DNA of 64,000 bases from an uncultured Collinsella sp. (GCA_934654835.1 CAKUGY010000002.1:124001-188000), one strand, 5' to 3'; shown: positions 42,606 to 51,360, numbered from the stretch's first letter. Notes: generated by a model from the sequence alone, not told the origin. Numbers and translations: made by a program.

Positions 42606-43406
42606 GGCGGTGGCGATGATGAGGGTTGGGGCGTCGGTGTCGGTGGTATCGGCGATTGAGGTGGCGACGGAGCCATCGGGGTCACGGTCCATCACGATGG
42701 TGTCGACATCGGTGAGTTCGGCGAAGCGGTACATGCCGCGTCCGTTGACCTTGCTCGCGTCCATGAGCGCCACGCTCTTACGCGCGGCGACGATCATGGC
42801 CGTTTTGGTCTCGGCCATCTGCGGAAAGTCGGTAGTAAAACCACAACCCGGGACAAAGGCGCCGGGGCACATAATAGCGAGGTCGGCGTGGACCATCTGC
42901 AGTGCCTGCATGGTGAGCGGACCGTACAGATAACGGTGGCCCTTGCGCAGCGCGCCGCCCAGCATGACGACGTCGACCGAGGGCATGCTCTCGTCGATGT
43001 AATCGGCAATGGTAATGTCGGCCGTGATGACGGTGATACTGTCGCGTTGGTCGAGCAGGCGGACAAATTCGAGTGCCGTGGTGCCCGAGTCGACGAGCAG
43101 GGTGTCGCCGTCGCTGACGAGCTCAATGGCACTTTGGGCGATCGCCTGCTTTGCGGCAACGTTGACGTTGATGCGGCGGTCCTGCGTGGAGACGGTCAGA
43201 CGCTTGTGGAGTGACACGGCGCCGCCATGCGTGCGGCGCAGTTTGCCGGCCTCGGCGAGGGCGTCCAAGTCGGCTCGGGCCGTGACGGAGGACACGCCAA
43301 AGGTCTGGGCGATTTCTGCCACCTGTACCGAGGCATTGTGCTCGAGCATTTCCATGATGGCGGCACGGCGTTCGTCGGCAAAAGCTCGGGTTGCAACTTG
43401 GACCAT
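42603..43406 (-). CDS. DeoR/GlpR family regulator, possible tagatose/lac repressor
   Basis: About 267 aa. DeoR helix-turn-helix (ADERRAAIMEMLEHNASVQVAEIAQTFGVSSVTARADLDALAEAGKLRRTHGGA) and sugar-phosphate sensor domain (DTLLVDSGTTALEFVRLL, VVMLGGALRKGHRYLYGP, KTAMIVAARKSVALMDASKVNG). ATG 43406 has GGAG six bases upstream; ATG 43463 would add 19 residues but has no good ribosome site. Divergent from the class II aldolase, so it likely regulates it, and LacR-type DeoR proteins sense tagatose-6-P. The target assignment is inference. Confidence 0.88.
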   Translation of the reverse strand: MVQVATRAFADERRAAIMEMLEHNASVQVAEIAQTFGVSSVTARADLDALAEAGKLRRTHGGAVSLHKRLTVSTQDRRINVNVAAKQAIAQSAIELVSDGDTLLVDSGTTALEFVRLLDQRDSITVITADITIADYIDESMPSVDVVMLGGALRKGHRYLYGPLTMQALQMVHADLAIMCPGAFVPGCGFTTDFPQMAETKTAMIVAARKSVALMDASKVNGRGMYRFAELTDVDTIVMDRDPDGSVATSIADTTDTDAPTLIIATA

Positions 43407-43501
43407 GTCAGCTCCATTCTCAGCCAAATTTGCAGGAATTGTGTTGAGTTCATTTTCGTTCATTTTCTTTTTGAGTAAGAAAACGCCTTTCGATTACTTA
43501 T

Positions 43502-43517
43502 CTTTTCTATAAAAGAA
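43502..43517. promoter_or_regulatory. Palindrome between the DeoR gene and the aldolase
   Basis: TCTTTT-ctat-AAAAGA is a 6-bp inverted repeat in an AT-rich stretch; the centre reads TCTATAAAA, close to a -10 box. A possible DeoR operator in the 334-bp divergent region, where nothing else is clear. Confidence 0.35.
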
Positions 43518-43740
43518 AGACACTCAAGGCTCAAAACTCAATATCGAACGCATGCGCTCGGCACAAAACCCTTCCGTTTGCTTTTCAAAAATGAAGGCTC
43601 GACCTCGCGCGACGACAACATCTCGCACATTCATACCCGCCGAATTTCATACAATGGGCGCAGCAAAACGCAAGGTAAAACGCCTTGCGAACACGTACGC
43701 CCGATGTCCAGATGCGGGCGAGGGAGAGGAGCAAACGCTC

Positions 43741-44598
43741 ATGGCACTTGTTACCACCGAAAAGATGCTCAAGGACGCTCAGGCCGGCCACTACGCCGTC
43801 GGCGCGTTCAACGTCGAGAACCTCGAGTTTGTTATGGCCGTTCTGGCCGCTGCCGAGGAGACCAAGTCCCCCGTCATCATGCAGACCACCCCGGGCACCA
43901 TCAAGACCGCTGGCCTGGATTACTTCTACGGCATGGTCAAGGCTGCTGCCGAGCGCGCTTCCGTGCCCGTCGCCCTGCACCTCGATCACGGCGATGGCTA
44001 TGACCGCTGCATGCAGGCCTTCCGCACTGGCTACACCTCCGTCATGATCGACGGTTCGCACGAGTCCTTCGAGGATAACATCGCCCTGACCAAGTCCGTC
44101 GCCGACGCTGGCCGCGCCATGGGCGTGCCCGTCGAGGCCGAGCTCGGCAAGGTTGGCGGCAAGGAGGACGACGGTCCCGCGGTTGAGGGCGAGAGCCCCT
44201 ACACCGATCCCGCCGAGGCCAAGGAGTTCGTCGAGCGCACTGGCTGCACCTCGCTGGCCATTGGCGTTGGCACCAGCCACGGCGTGTACACGAGCGATCC
44301 GCACATCGAGCAGTCCGTGGTCAAGGCCATCCGCGACGCCGTCGACGTGCCGCTGGTCCTGCACGGCACCTCCGGTGTGCCCGATGAGCAGGTTGCCGAG
44401 GCCGTGAAGAACGGCATCTGCAAGGTCAACTATGCCACCGAGCTGCGTCAGGCCTACACCAAGGGCTTCATGGCCTACATGGCCGAGAACCCCGCCTGCT
44501 TCGATCCCAAGAAGCCGGCCAAGGAGGGCATGCGTGAGATCACCGAGCTGGTTAAGATCCGCATGACCAACCTCAACTCTGTGGGCAAAGCAGAGTAA
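43741..44598 (+). CDS. Class II fructose/tagatose-bisphosphate aldolase
   Basis: 285 aa. Class II zinc aldolase: GAFNVENLEFVMAVLAAAEE, ALHLDHGDGYDRCMQAF (first Zn His and catalytic Asp region), VEAELGKVGG, AIGVGTSHGVY (Zn His) and VLHGTSGVPDEQV (Zn His). GatY/KbaY-type members cleave tagatose-1,6-bisphosphate, and fructose-bisphosphate aldolases have the same fold. With LacABC in the window and no class I LacD, this gene is the best candidate for the last tagatose-pathway step. GAGGAG lies 10 bases before ATG 43741. Confidence 0.9.
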   Translation: MALVTTEKMLKDAQAGHYAVGAFNVENLEFVMAVLAAAEETKSPVIMQTTPGTIKTAGLDYFYGMVKAAAERASVPVALHLDHGDGYDRCMQAFRTGYTSVMIDGSHESFEDNIALTKSVADAGRAMGVPVEAELGKVGGKEDDGPAVEGESPYTDPAEAKEFVERTGCTSLAIGVGTSHGVYTSDPHIEQSVVKAIRDAVDVPLVLHGTSGVPDEQVAEAVKNGICKVNYATELRQAYTKGFMAYMAENPACFDPKKPAKEGMREITELVKIRMTNLNSVGKAE

Positions 44599-44622
44599 CA
44601 GCAAGGGTACTCTGATCCCACC

Positions 44623-44767
44623 GGGCCGTCCGGAAACGGAAAAGGGCCTATCTCTCAGAACGTCCTCGGACATGTCGGAAGCCCCGCCGCGCACTACGCG
44701 CTGCGGGGCTTCCTCCGTCCTGCGGAATGTTCTGAGAGATAGGCCCTTTTCCGTTTCCGGACGGCCC
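44623..44767. repeat. 145-bp element with perfect 39-bp inverted ends
   Basis: 44623-44661 and 44729-44767 are perfect 39-base inverted repeats (outermost GGGCCGTCCGGAAACGGA). Inside, GGAAGCCCCGC (44677-44687) pairs with GCGGGGCTTCC (44703-44713). The left end is 25 bp past the aldolase stop. On the RNA it would form one very long stem with an inner hairpin; CCCTTTTCC in the right arm is not a real T tract. Confidence 0.8.
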
Positions 44768-44816
44768 TGCTCAATCGCCCTTGTGGCGTTGGGGCTGAAA
44801 GGGTGGGGCGCGTGGG

Positions 44817-45440
44817 CTACTTGGTTGTTAGGGTTAGTAGGTCGTTGGGGGTTTTGAGGTTGTAGGTGGCGTTTGGGATGTCTTGGTGTGACCCCCATGC
44901 TGCTCGGGCAAAACTGACCCCTGCTGAAGTTGCGCATTGTTCGTCGTAGACGGTGTCGCCAACGTAGATGACGCTATTGGGGTTTGCGCCCGTACGTCGG
45001 AGATATTCGAGCATGGGTGCGGGTGCGGGTTTGTGTTCGGTTGTGTCTTCGACAAGAATGATGTGCTCAAAATACGTATCGAAGCCAAGGGGTGCTATTT
45101 CTTCTGCATATTCGTCGCGCGCACGTGAGGAGACAATGCCAAGATTGCAACCGCTATCGGCGAGTTTTGCGATGACTTCAAGCAAACCCGGAAACACGCT
45201 GATGGTGTTTTTAAAGCTAGCGGCAACTTGGCACCAGCGATCCAATGTTGCTTGCGAGTAGATTCCAAGTTTCTCAAGGGCGTCCTTGCCAGGTATGCCG
45301 AGGGCAAACTCAAGCTCGTTTCGGGGGAGCGTTTTGCCGGTCTCTTCTTGGACAATCTGGGCAAGCGATGACAGAACACTTTCTTCTGTATCTGCCAATG
45401 TCCCATCAACGTCAAACACGACGTGGTCGAATTGTTTCAT
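44817..45440 (-). CDS. HAD family hydrolase (phosphoglycolate phosphatase-like)
   Basis: 207 aa. HAD motif I VVFDVDGTLADTEESV near the N-terminus, motif II NLGIVSSRARDEYA, and motif IV IYVGDTVYDEQCATSAGVSFARAAWG. A cap domain of the phosphoglycolate phosphatase/beta-phosphoglucomutase kind lies between I and II. ATG 45440 follows AAGGAATGCC. The substrate is unknown; a sugar phosphate is plausible given the region. Codon usage is more AT-rich than in the lac genes. Confidence 0.88.
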   Translation of the reverse strand: MKQFDHVVFDVDGTLADTEESVLSSLAQIVQEETGKTLPRNELEFALGIPGKDALEKLGIYSQATLDRWCQVAASFKNTISVFPGLLEVIAKLADSGCNLGIVSSRARDEYAEEIAPLGFDTYFEHIILVEDTTEHKPAPAPMLEYLRRTGANPNSVIYVGDTVYDEQCATSAGVSFARAAWGSHQDIPNATYNLKTPNDLLTLTTK

Positions 45441-45499
45441 GGCATTCCTTTCTCTCATCTGTCTGATAGTGTGGGATAGGTGAGGTGGAAGCGCTAGCG

Positions 45500-46432
45500 T
45501 TATTTCTGCCCTGTAGTATCGAAATTCTGCCGCATGGCTCGATACTCAGAAGGGGTACAGCCAATTTGTTCCTTGAATACCTGCCCAAGGTGGCTCGCCG
45601 TTGCAAAGCCGCATTGGTGAGCGATCGTCTGTACCGTTCGCGTGGTGTGCGTCAAGAGCGTACAGGCGCGGGTGATGCGGTATGCGCGTAGATACGCGGC
45701 CGGGGTTGTTCCCGCGCAAGCTTTGATGGTGCGATAACAATCTCTTTCGCTGATGCCGACCGCGGATGCAATTTGGGGAACATCTATGCTGTCTGCATAG
45801 TGTGTGCGGATATAGTCAAGAACTTCCCTAAACCGAACTTCACGGCTGGTCATCCAAGAGTCATTGCGCAAAAAGAATCGTGGTTCAGCTTTGGCATAGA
45901 TCTGAACCCAGAGTTCGGACAGGCTATTTCGAAGCGCCATCTCGTTCTGCGGCTGTTGAAGATCGTGGCTGAAGGAGCTCTTCAGCAAATCGATAAAGGG
46001 CATATCGTCGGGGTTGGTGGGCGACCATTTGAGTATATCGACGCCTCGACATTGCAGCAAAGGATTGATGAAGCGCTTTTGGAGACGTCCCGCGGGATCG
46101 CCGAGCATTGACGGCTGAAAGATATGCAGCATTTGAATGGCTGGCGCCGAGTTGGGTGATTGCAACGTGCTGTGCAAAACGCCGCCGTTGATAAAGCCGG
46201 CGGACCCTTCCTCAAAGCGCATGTGCTCATGAGCCGCACGCGTGCGATAGTCAATCGCTCCCTGTTCCATGTAGAAAAGCTCGACTTCGGAATGCCAGTG
46301 CCAGGGGACGGAATTGCCCGGATAGCGAGCGAATTCTGCGCGTTCGGCAATATAGGGCCAGTCTTCGGCGGTCTCGGGAAACGCTTCCTCGCGTCCTCCG
46401 CGGTGCAATTCTATGTGATCCATGTTTCGCAT
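45500..46432 (-). CDS. AraC family transcriptional regulator
   Basis: 310 aa. N-terminal cupin sensing domain (NSVPWHWHSEVELFYMEQGAIDYRTR) and C-terminal double helix-turn-helix (VLDYIRTHYADSIDVPQIASAVGISERDCYRTIKACAGTTPAAYLRAYRITRAC, then FATASHLGQVFKEQIGCTPSEYRAMR). Typical of regulators of sugar catabolism. The start at 46432 has no strong ribosome site; ATG 46423 is an alternative. It lies upstream of the HAD gene on the same strand, 60 bp apart, so it could share a transcript. Confidence 0.9.
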   Translation of the reverse strand: MRNMDHIELHRGGREEAFPETAEDWPYIAERAEFARYPGNSVPWHWHSEVELFYMEQGAIDYRTRAAHEHMRFEEGSAGFINGGVLHSTLQSPNSAPAIQMLHIFQPSMLGDPAGRLQKRFINPLLQCRGVDILKWSPTNPDDMPFIDLLKSSFSHDLQQPQNEMALRNSLSELWVQIYAKAEPRFFLRNDSWMTSREVRFREVLDYIRTHYADSIDVPQIASAVGISERDCYRTIKACAGTTPAAYLRAYRITRACTLLTHTTRTVQTIAHQCGFATASHLGQVFKEQIGCTPSEYRAMRQNFDTTGQK

Positions 46433-46457
46433 GGCATCAGTATAAAGCGCGATGGGC

Positions 46458-46667
46458 TTAGATTGCCCTTGCCTGTTCGGGGAACGCCTTGTCTAGGGAT
46501 GCTTGGAGCTTTTCGAAGGATGCTCGTAAGTTGAGGTTCTGATTAGTTGAGCGTTTGGCTTTTGTGGTGGGGGAGTCGAGGAGGCCGTTTCTCTGTGTCG
46601 GGGGGAAGGAGAAAAGGTTTGCATGTTTTAGGGATGGCTGCTGTGCTGCGTCATTGGAAGAATGCAT
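46458..46667 (-). CDS. Possible small protein upstream of the AraC gene
   Basis: 69 aa. ATG 46667 is preceded by GAGGAGG about ten bases away, which is the only reason to call it. The sequence is Ser/Asn/Gln-rich with a short amphipathic end (ASFEKLQASLDKAFPEQ). It resembles no known family and its composition differs from neighbours. The rest of the 490-bp gap contains an AACCGCAGGTCA core at about 46809, matching the repeats at 51.1 and 59.1 kb, and nothing else convincing. Confidence 0.3.
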   Translation of the reverse strand: MHSSNDAAQQPSLKHANLFSFPPTQRNGLLDSPTTKAKRSTNQNLNLRASFEKLQASLDKAFPEQARAI

Positions 46668-46920
46668 GCTTATGCGGCCTCCTCGATGTCCACCAAAAGG
46701 TTGCGCACGGGGTGTGCTGCTAGGTCCCGTGCGTTGGCAGTATTATGCCGCGGTCGTTGCAAAGAAGCGCTAAAGAAAGGCTTAATGAGGTTTGCGATTA
46801 CAGTGAAACCGCAGGTCAAAGCTATCGAGTAACACTCTTGAAAGGTTTTGAGCTTAAGGGCTTTCTAAGGTTTGTGGCGTGGATGTGGCGCGGGCGTGCG
46901 GGGCCTGTGAATGGCTCGTT

Positions 46921-47907
46921 TTAGCGTTGCGGGGTCGCGGCTCGCACCTGCTCGATGACCTGTTCCATCGTGGCGTCGATGCGGTCCTTTTTGAGTTCGC
47001 ATTCCCAGATAGTTATGGGTGTCCAGCCCATTTCGGTGAGTGCTGCCACGGCAGCCCGGTCGCGCTCGACGTTGCGGCGGAACTTTGTCTCCCAAAACTC
47101 AACGTTGCGCTTGGGCTGACTCGGATTGCACTTGGGGCAACGATGCCAAAAGCAGCCGTTGACGAAGATGGCGATCTTGCGCCCGGGGAAGGCGATGTCT
47201 GGCTTGCCGGGAACTTTCCATTCCAGGCGATAACCCGTGAGTCCCGCGGCGCGCAGGCGCTGGCGAACGAGCAGCTCGGGCTTGGTATTGGCGCGCTTGT
47301 TGCCTTTCATGGACTTTTTGATGGCGGCGCGACGGCGGACTAGCTCGCGCTCGTCGGCGGAGAGGTCCGAGGTGTCGATGCCGTCGAGCAGACCGGGTTT
47401 GGGGCGCTTTTTGGAGCGGCGTTTGGTTTTGCGCTTGGGTTTGGTGGTGGGGTCGTCGGTTGTGTTGGGCACGGCGTCATCGGTGGCGCTTGCCTCAAGT
47501 CGGTCTTCCTTGAGCTTGATCAGCGCATCAATCAGTCCCTTGTCGGCGGGCATCCATTCCACCGTTGCCAGCGAGGTGCGCGGAATCCAGCGGATGTCGA
47601 GCTGGCGGTCGTGTTTCTGGGGTTCATCGGACTCATCGGCCAACGAGCAGTAATAACACTCCATGGAGAGATGAAAATCGGGATAGTCGTACTCAACGGT
47701 ATAGAAATCGCGCAGGTTGGTGACCTTTACCTGCAGTTCTTCCATGAGCTCGCGACGTACGGCGTCCTCGGGCGACTCGCCGCGTACAATCTTGCCGCCT
47801 GGGAACTCCCAAAGTCCCTGCATGTCGCCATAGCCGCGCTGCACGGCAAGCAGCTCGTCGGATCCTTCCTTGCGAATGATCCCAGCAGCAACATGAACAG
47901 TCTTCAA
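46921..47907 (-). CDS. Nudix hydrolase fused to a Vsr-type endonuclease
   Basis: 328 aa. Residues 1-~130 are a MutT-like Nudix domain, with VHVAAGIIRKEGSDELLAVQ and the Nudix box GGKIVRGESPEDAVRRELME-EL. A basic linker (KPKRKTKRRSKKRPK) joins it to a C-terminal very-short-patch repair domain: TKPELLVRQRLRAAGLTGYR, KPDIAFPGRKIAIFVNGCFWHRC (catalytic Asp and His) and WETKFRRNVERDR. MutT enzymes clear oxidised nucleotides; Vsr nicks T:G mismatches at methylated sites. TTG 47907 follows AGAGGACTCC. No Dcm-like methylase is in the window. Confidence 0.85.
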   Translation of the reverse strand: MKTVHVAAGIIRKEGSDELLAVQRGYGDMQGLWEFPGGKIVRGESPEDAVRRELMEELQVKVTNLRDFYTVEYDYPDFHLSMECYYCSLADESDEPQKHDRQLDIRWIPRTSLATVEWMPADKGLIDALIKLKEDRLEASATDDAVPNTTDDPTTKPKRKTKRRSKKRPKPGLLDGIDTSDLSADERELVRRRAAIKKSMKGNKRANTKPELLVRQRLRAAGLTGYRLEWKVPGKPDIAFPGRKIAIFVNGCFWHRCPKCNPSQPKRNVEFWETKFRRNVERDRAAVAALTEMGWTPITIWECELKKDRIDATMEQVIEQVRAATPQR

Positions 47908-48009
47908 CAGGAGTCCTCTCTCAACATCAACACGTGACAGGGTCGCTACCCCTACCTTACACAACGGTAAGGCAAGCGTAAGCCATATCGATGGTAGCCG
48001 ACTCGTCTT

Positions 48010-48046
48010 CTTGCGACTATAGATGCCGTAGACTAATCGCAAGAAA
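48010..48046. promoter_or_regulatory. Inverted repeat at the bceAB promoter
   Basis: TCTTGCGA and TCGCAAGA bracket GACTATAGATGCCG just before the ribosome site of the ABC gene. TATAGA in the centre may be part of a -10. A regulator site is plausible, but no two-component system is adjacent. Confidence 0.35.
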
Positions 48047-48055
48047 GGACTCGGT

Positions 48056-48841
48056 ATGCAAACCATGCAAGCAGCGACCCCGGTACTGGAGGTCGCGCAT
48101 CTCGAAAAGGTATACGGCGCGCTGGGCAACGTGACCCGCGCGCTCAACGACGTCAGCTTTACCGTCAACCGTGGCGAATTCGTGGGCATCATGGGTGCCT
48201 CGGGCTCGGGAAAGTCGACACTGCTCAACTGCGTGTCGACCATCGACAGCGCCACGAGCGGCATCATTCGCATCAACGGCCAGGATGTGACGCGCATGAA
48301 ACAGGCCAAGCTTTCGCAGTTCCGCCGCGAGGAGCTGGGCTTCATCTTCCAGGACTCCAACCTGCTCGACACGCTTACGGCGCGCGAGAACATTGCCCTG
48401 CCGCTCACCATCGCCCGCGTGAATTCGGCCGAAATCTCGACCCGTGTGCAGGACGTGGCCGCACGCCTGTCCATTAGCCAGGTGCTCGACAAGTACCCCT
48501 ATCAGATGTCCGGTGGTCAGCAACAGCGCGTTGCCGCAGCTCGCGCGCTCGTCACCGACCCCACCATGATCATGGCCGACGAGCCCACCGGCGCCCTCGA
48601 CTCCAAAAGCGCCCGCCTGCTGCTCGAGAGCCTAGAGGCCCTCAACCGCCGCCTGCGCGCCACCGTGCTCATGGTTACGCACGACAGTTTTGCCGCCAGC
48701 TACACGAGTCGTGTGCTGTTTATTCGCGACGGCAAGATCTTCACCGAGCTGCGCCGTGGCGACACCGACCGCCGAGAGTTCTTCGACCGCATTATGGAGG
48801 TCGTTGCCATGATGGGCGGTGAGGGCTCCGATGCTCTGTAA
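48056..48841 (+). CDS. ABC transporter ATP-binding protein (BceA type)
   Basis: 261 aa. Walker A GASGSGKST at about residues 44-52, Q-loop FIFQDSNLLDTLTARENIALPL, signature SGGQQQR, Walker B MIMADEPTGALDS and the H-loop MVTHD. It matches the MacB/BceA group that works with FtsX-like permeases in peptide-antibiotic resistance. GAAAGGA precedes ATG 48056. Its last eleven bases overlap the permease gene, implying translational coupling. Confidence 0.93.
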   Translation: MQTMQAATPVLEVAHLEKVYGALGNVTRALNDVSFTVNRGEFVGIMGASGSGKSTLLNCVSTIDSATSGIIRINGQDVTRMKQAKLSQFRREELGFIFQDSNLLDTLTARENIALPLTIARVNSAEISTRVQDVAARLSISQVLDKYPYQMSGGQQQRVAAARALVTDPTMIMADEPTGALDSKSARLLLESLEALNRRLRATVLMVTHDSFAASYTSRVLFIRDGKIFTELRRGDTDRREFFDRIMEVVAMMGGEGSDAL

Positions 48842-51032
48842 ACTCGCTTGGGGCAACGTCCGCCGCGCCGGCCGCGACTACCTCGTCTACCTTTTGACGC
48901 TCACCTTGGGCGTCACGGTCTTCTACGCCTTTAACACCGTCTCGATGCAGGTTGACATTGCCGGCATCGATGAAGAGGGCTTGGCGCAGGTTATGGGCAG
49001 CATGCTCGGCTACCTGACGTACTTTTTGGCCGGCGTCATGGCCTTTTTGATGGTGTACGCCAATAACTTCATCATGAAACGCCGCAAAAAGGAGTTTGGC
49101 CTGTACCAGGTGCTCGGCATGGGCCGCGGGCGCGTCGCCACGATCATGGCGCTCGAGACCGTGATAGTATCGGTCGTGGCCTTTGTCGCCGGCATTGTGC
49201 TGGGTGTGGGACTCTCCCAGCTCATGACGTTCTTTACGGCCTCGCTCTTTAAGACGCAGATTGCCGACTTCCACTTCTTTTTCTCGGTGCATGCGTTCAA
49301 CCTGACCCTTGCCTGCATGCTCGTGATGTTTGTGCTCACGCTGCTGCTGAACCTTCGCGCCGTGCGTCGCACCAAACTCATCGAGCTTATGGGTGCCGAG
49401 CGCCGCAACGAGAGCATCAAGACGCGCAATCCTTGGATCGCGATTACCATCTTTGCCGTGGGCGTGGTGCTTGTGGGCGTGGCCTATTACCGTCTGCTAC
49501 GTGATGGGTTCCCGCTAACCGCGACGGACAGCAAGCTGCAAGAGGCCATGAGCCAGTTTGGCATTACGACCGCTATGGTTACCGTGGGCACCTTTGCGCT
49601 GTTCTGGGGACTTTCGGGCATACTTATCAAGCTGCTGCAGAGCCTGCGCAGTGTCTATTGGCGCGGTCTGAACATGTTTACCGTGCGCCAGCTTTCGGCC
49701 AAGGTCAACACGGTGTGCTTTTCGATGGGCGTCATCGCGATGATCCTGTTCCTGGCCATCACCTCGGTGACCTGCGGCATGTCGATTGCCAACGTGATGA
49801 ACGAGAATCTGGAGCGCTATAACCCTGTTGACGTGTCTCAGACGTATATCTATTACACGCCCGAAACGCTCGACTACTACAAGGAGTATGTCAATCCGTC
49901 TGAGGCCGATCGCATGGTGCTGGCCGATGCAACGGTCGATTTGTACGCTGCATGGCATGGCGAGCGCAAGTCGGCGGACAACAACGACGAGACCGGCAAG
50001 AAGGTCAATATCGCTGATGTTGCCGGTGAGCATGTGCAGATCGATTCGTATCTGAGTTACCCGCTTGGCGGCTCGGGCCCCTCGGTGGTGGCGGGTGAGA
50101 TGTGCAAGGCCATGGGCAAAAAGCTTCCCAAGGCGCTCGAGGGAAGCAACGCCGATGCGATGGGTCTGTTTGTGACGCCGGCGAGCCAGTACAACAAACT
50201 GCGCCAGATGATGGGCGAGGAGCCGGTGAGCATTGGCCGCGACCAGTATCTGCTCACGTGTGATATGGGCGGTGAGCTGGGCGACCTGTACACCAAGTAT
50301 ATGGCTGGCGGCCATACCCTCACCTTGGGCGGGCATGAGCTCAAGCCCGCAACCGATAAGTCGGACGAGGACACGGCGGCCATCGCCAACTCGGCGATGG
50401 GCAGCAATCCCGGTACCGTGGTCGTAGCCGATGGGCTGCTGTCCCAGCTTAATCTGCAGCCGTATGCCAGTAATCTGCTCGTTAATTACAAACAGGGTAT
50501 GGATACGACCGAGGCAGACGAGAGCATTAAATACACCTTGCTCGATAATCTGCTCGTTGACGGCAAGAAGCCGGGGTCGTGGGGAGTCTTCATCACGCGT
50601 TCCGAGATGTACACGCAAGCAGCGCAGATGAACGGCATGATTAGCTATCTGGCCATCTACATTGGCTTTGTACTGGTCGTTGCGTGCGCGGCGATACTGT
50701 CGATCCAGCAGCTCTCCAATGTGGCCGACGGCAGCCGCAGCTATCGTGTGCTGGCACAGATCGGCTGTGACGACCGTCAGATCCGGCATTCGGTGATGGC
50801 GCAGCAAGCGGTGTTCTTCCTGTTCCCGCTGGCAGTGGGCTTGGCGCACTCCTTTGTGGCGCTCAAGGTGATCATCGAGCTGGTGAGTACGTTTGGCTAC
50901 ATGAGCATCGGCGGCACGGTGGGCCTCACCTGTGCAATCTTCCTAGCAGCCTACGGCGGCTACTTCCTAGTGACCTACCTCATGAGCATTGGCATGGTCC
51001 GAGCCACCATCGCCACCCGTTACAGCGAGTAA
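48831..51032 (+). CDS. FtsX-like ABC permease (BceB type)
   Basis: 733 aa. N-terminal helix (DYLVYLLTLTLGVTVFYAFNT), a cluster of three helices at ~55-190 with the KEFGLYQVLGMGRG segment, further pairs at ~205-300, a large extracellular domain of ~220 residues (about 320-570), and three C-terminal helices (from MNGMISYLAIYIGFVLVVACAAIL). This is the ten-helix BceB plan of bacitracin-type detoxification or sensing modules. ATG 48831 overlaps the ATPase end; a GTG at 48819 is less likely. No BceRS kinase pair is in view. Confidence 0.9.
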   Translation: MLCKLAWGNVRRAGRDYLVYLLTLTLGVTVFYAFNTVSMQVDIAGIDEEGLAQVMGSMLGYLTYFLAGVMAFLMVYANNFIMKRRKKEFGLYQVLGMGRGRVATIMALETVIVSVVAFVAGIVLGVGLSQLMTFFTASLFKTQIADFHFFFSVHAFNLTLACMLVMFVLTLLLNLRAVRRTKLIELMGAERRNESIKTRNPWIAITIFAVGVVLVGVAYYRLLRDGFPLTATDSKLQEAMSQFGITTAMVTVGTFALFWGLSGILIKLLQSLRSVYWRGLNMFTVRQLSAKVNTVCFSMGVIAMILFLAITSVTCGMSIANVMNENLERYNPVDVSQTYIYYTPETLDYYKEYVNPSEADRMVLADATVDLYAAWHGERKSADNNDETGKKVNIADVAGEHVQIDSYLSYPLGGSGPSVVAGEMCKAMGKKLPKALEGSNADAMGLFVTPASQYNKLRQMMGEEPVSIGRDQYLLTCDMGGELGDLYTKYMAGGHTLTLGGHELKPATDKSDEDTAAIANSAMGSNPGTVVVADGLLSQLNLQPYASNLLVNYKQGMDTTEADESIKYTLLDNLLVDGKKPGSWGVFITRSEMYTQAAQMNGMISYLAIYIGFVLVVACAAILSIQQLSNVADGSRSYRVLAQIGCDDRQIRHSVMAQQAVFFLFPLAVGLAHSFVALKVIIELVSTFGYMSIGGTVGLTCAIFLAAYGGYFLVTYLMSIGMVRATIATRYSE

Positions 51033-51069
51033 CAAGCCGGTAAAACCGTCGCAAAATCAGAGGCGTATG

Positions 51070-51112
51070 ACCGCCGCGAAGGGACCAGGGGCCCTTTCGC
51101 GGCGGTATTTTG
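51070..51112 (+). terminator. Terminator of the bceAB-like operon
   Basis: ACCGCCGCGAAGGG (51070-51083) pairs with CCCTTTCGCGGCGGT (51092-51106; one extra T), followed by ATTTTG. Confidence 0.85.
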
Positions 51113-51130
51113 CCTATCTGGTGCGTCTCG

Positions 51131-51360
51131 GATGCAAGTGAGTAGACTTTTTTGAACTTGCCGAGCACATCACGACAAATGATCGATAAAACCGCAGGTC
51201 AGGGTTGTGGCGTTTTAGGGCGTGCTTGGCCTCCTGAAAAAAGCCTACTCACTTAGTTTTTCTGCTAGAAGACCGCCACGAGGGAAAACAGCTCTCTCGC
51301 GGCGGCTGTCGTTTCCCCAGATAAAACCTACCAAAATAAACCTGTCCCTTTTTGGCAGGT
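51131..51360. repeat. 230-bp composite repeat, copy 1
   Basis: A module with inverted ends AAGTGAGTAGACTTTTTT (51136-51153) and its near complement at 51237-51254 holds the core AAAACCGCAGGTCAG. It is followed by a hairpin (CCGCCACGAGGG...CTCTCGCGGCGG) and by an ACCTACCAAAA...TTTTTGGCAGGT hairpin. The same three parts recur in the same order at 59065-59295. It ends at the stop region of the minus-strand LuxR gene. Confidence 0.8.

Noticed and set aside
47908..48492. N-terminal extension of the Nudix-Vsr frame
   Set aside because: The extension is antisense to the ABC ATPase gene and carries no domain; a ribosome site precedes TTG 47907.
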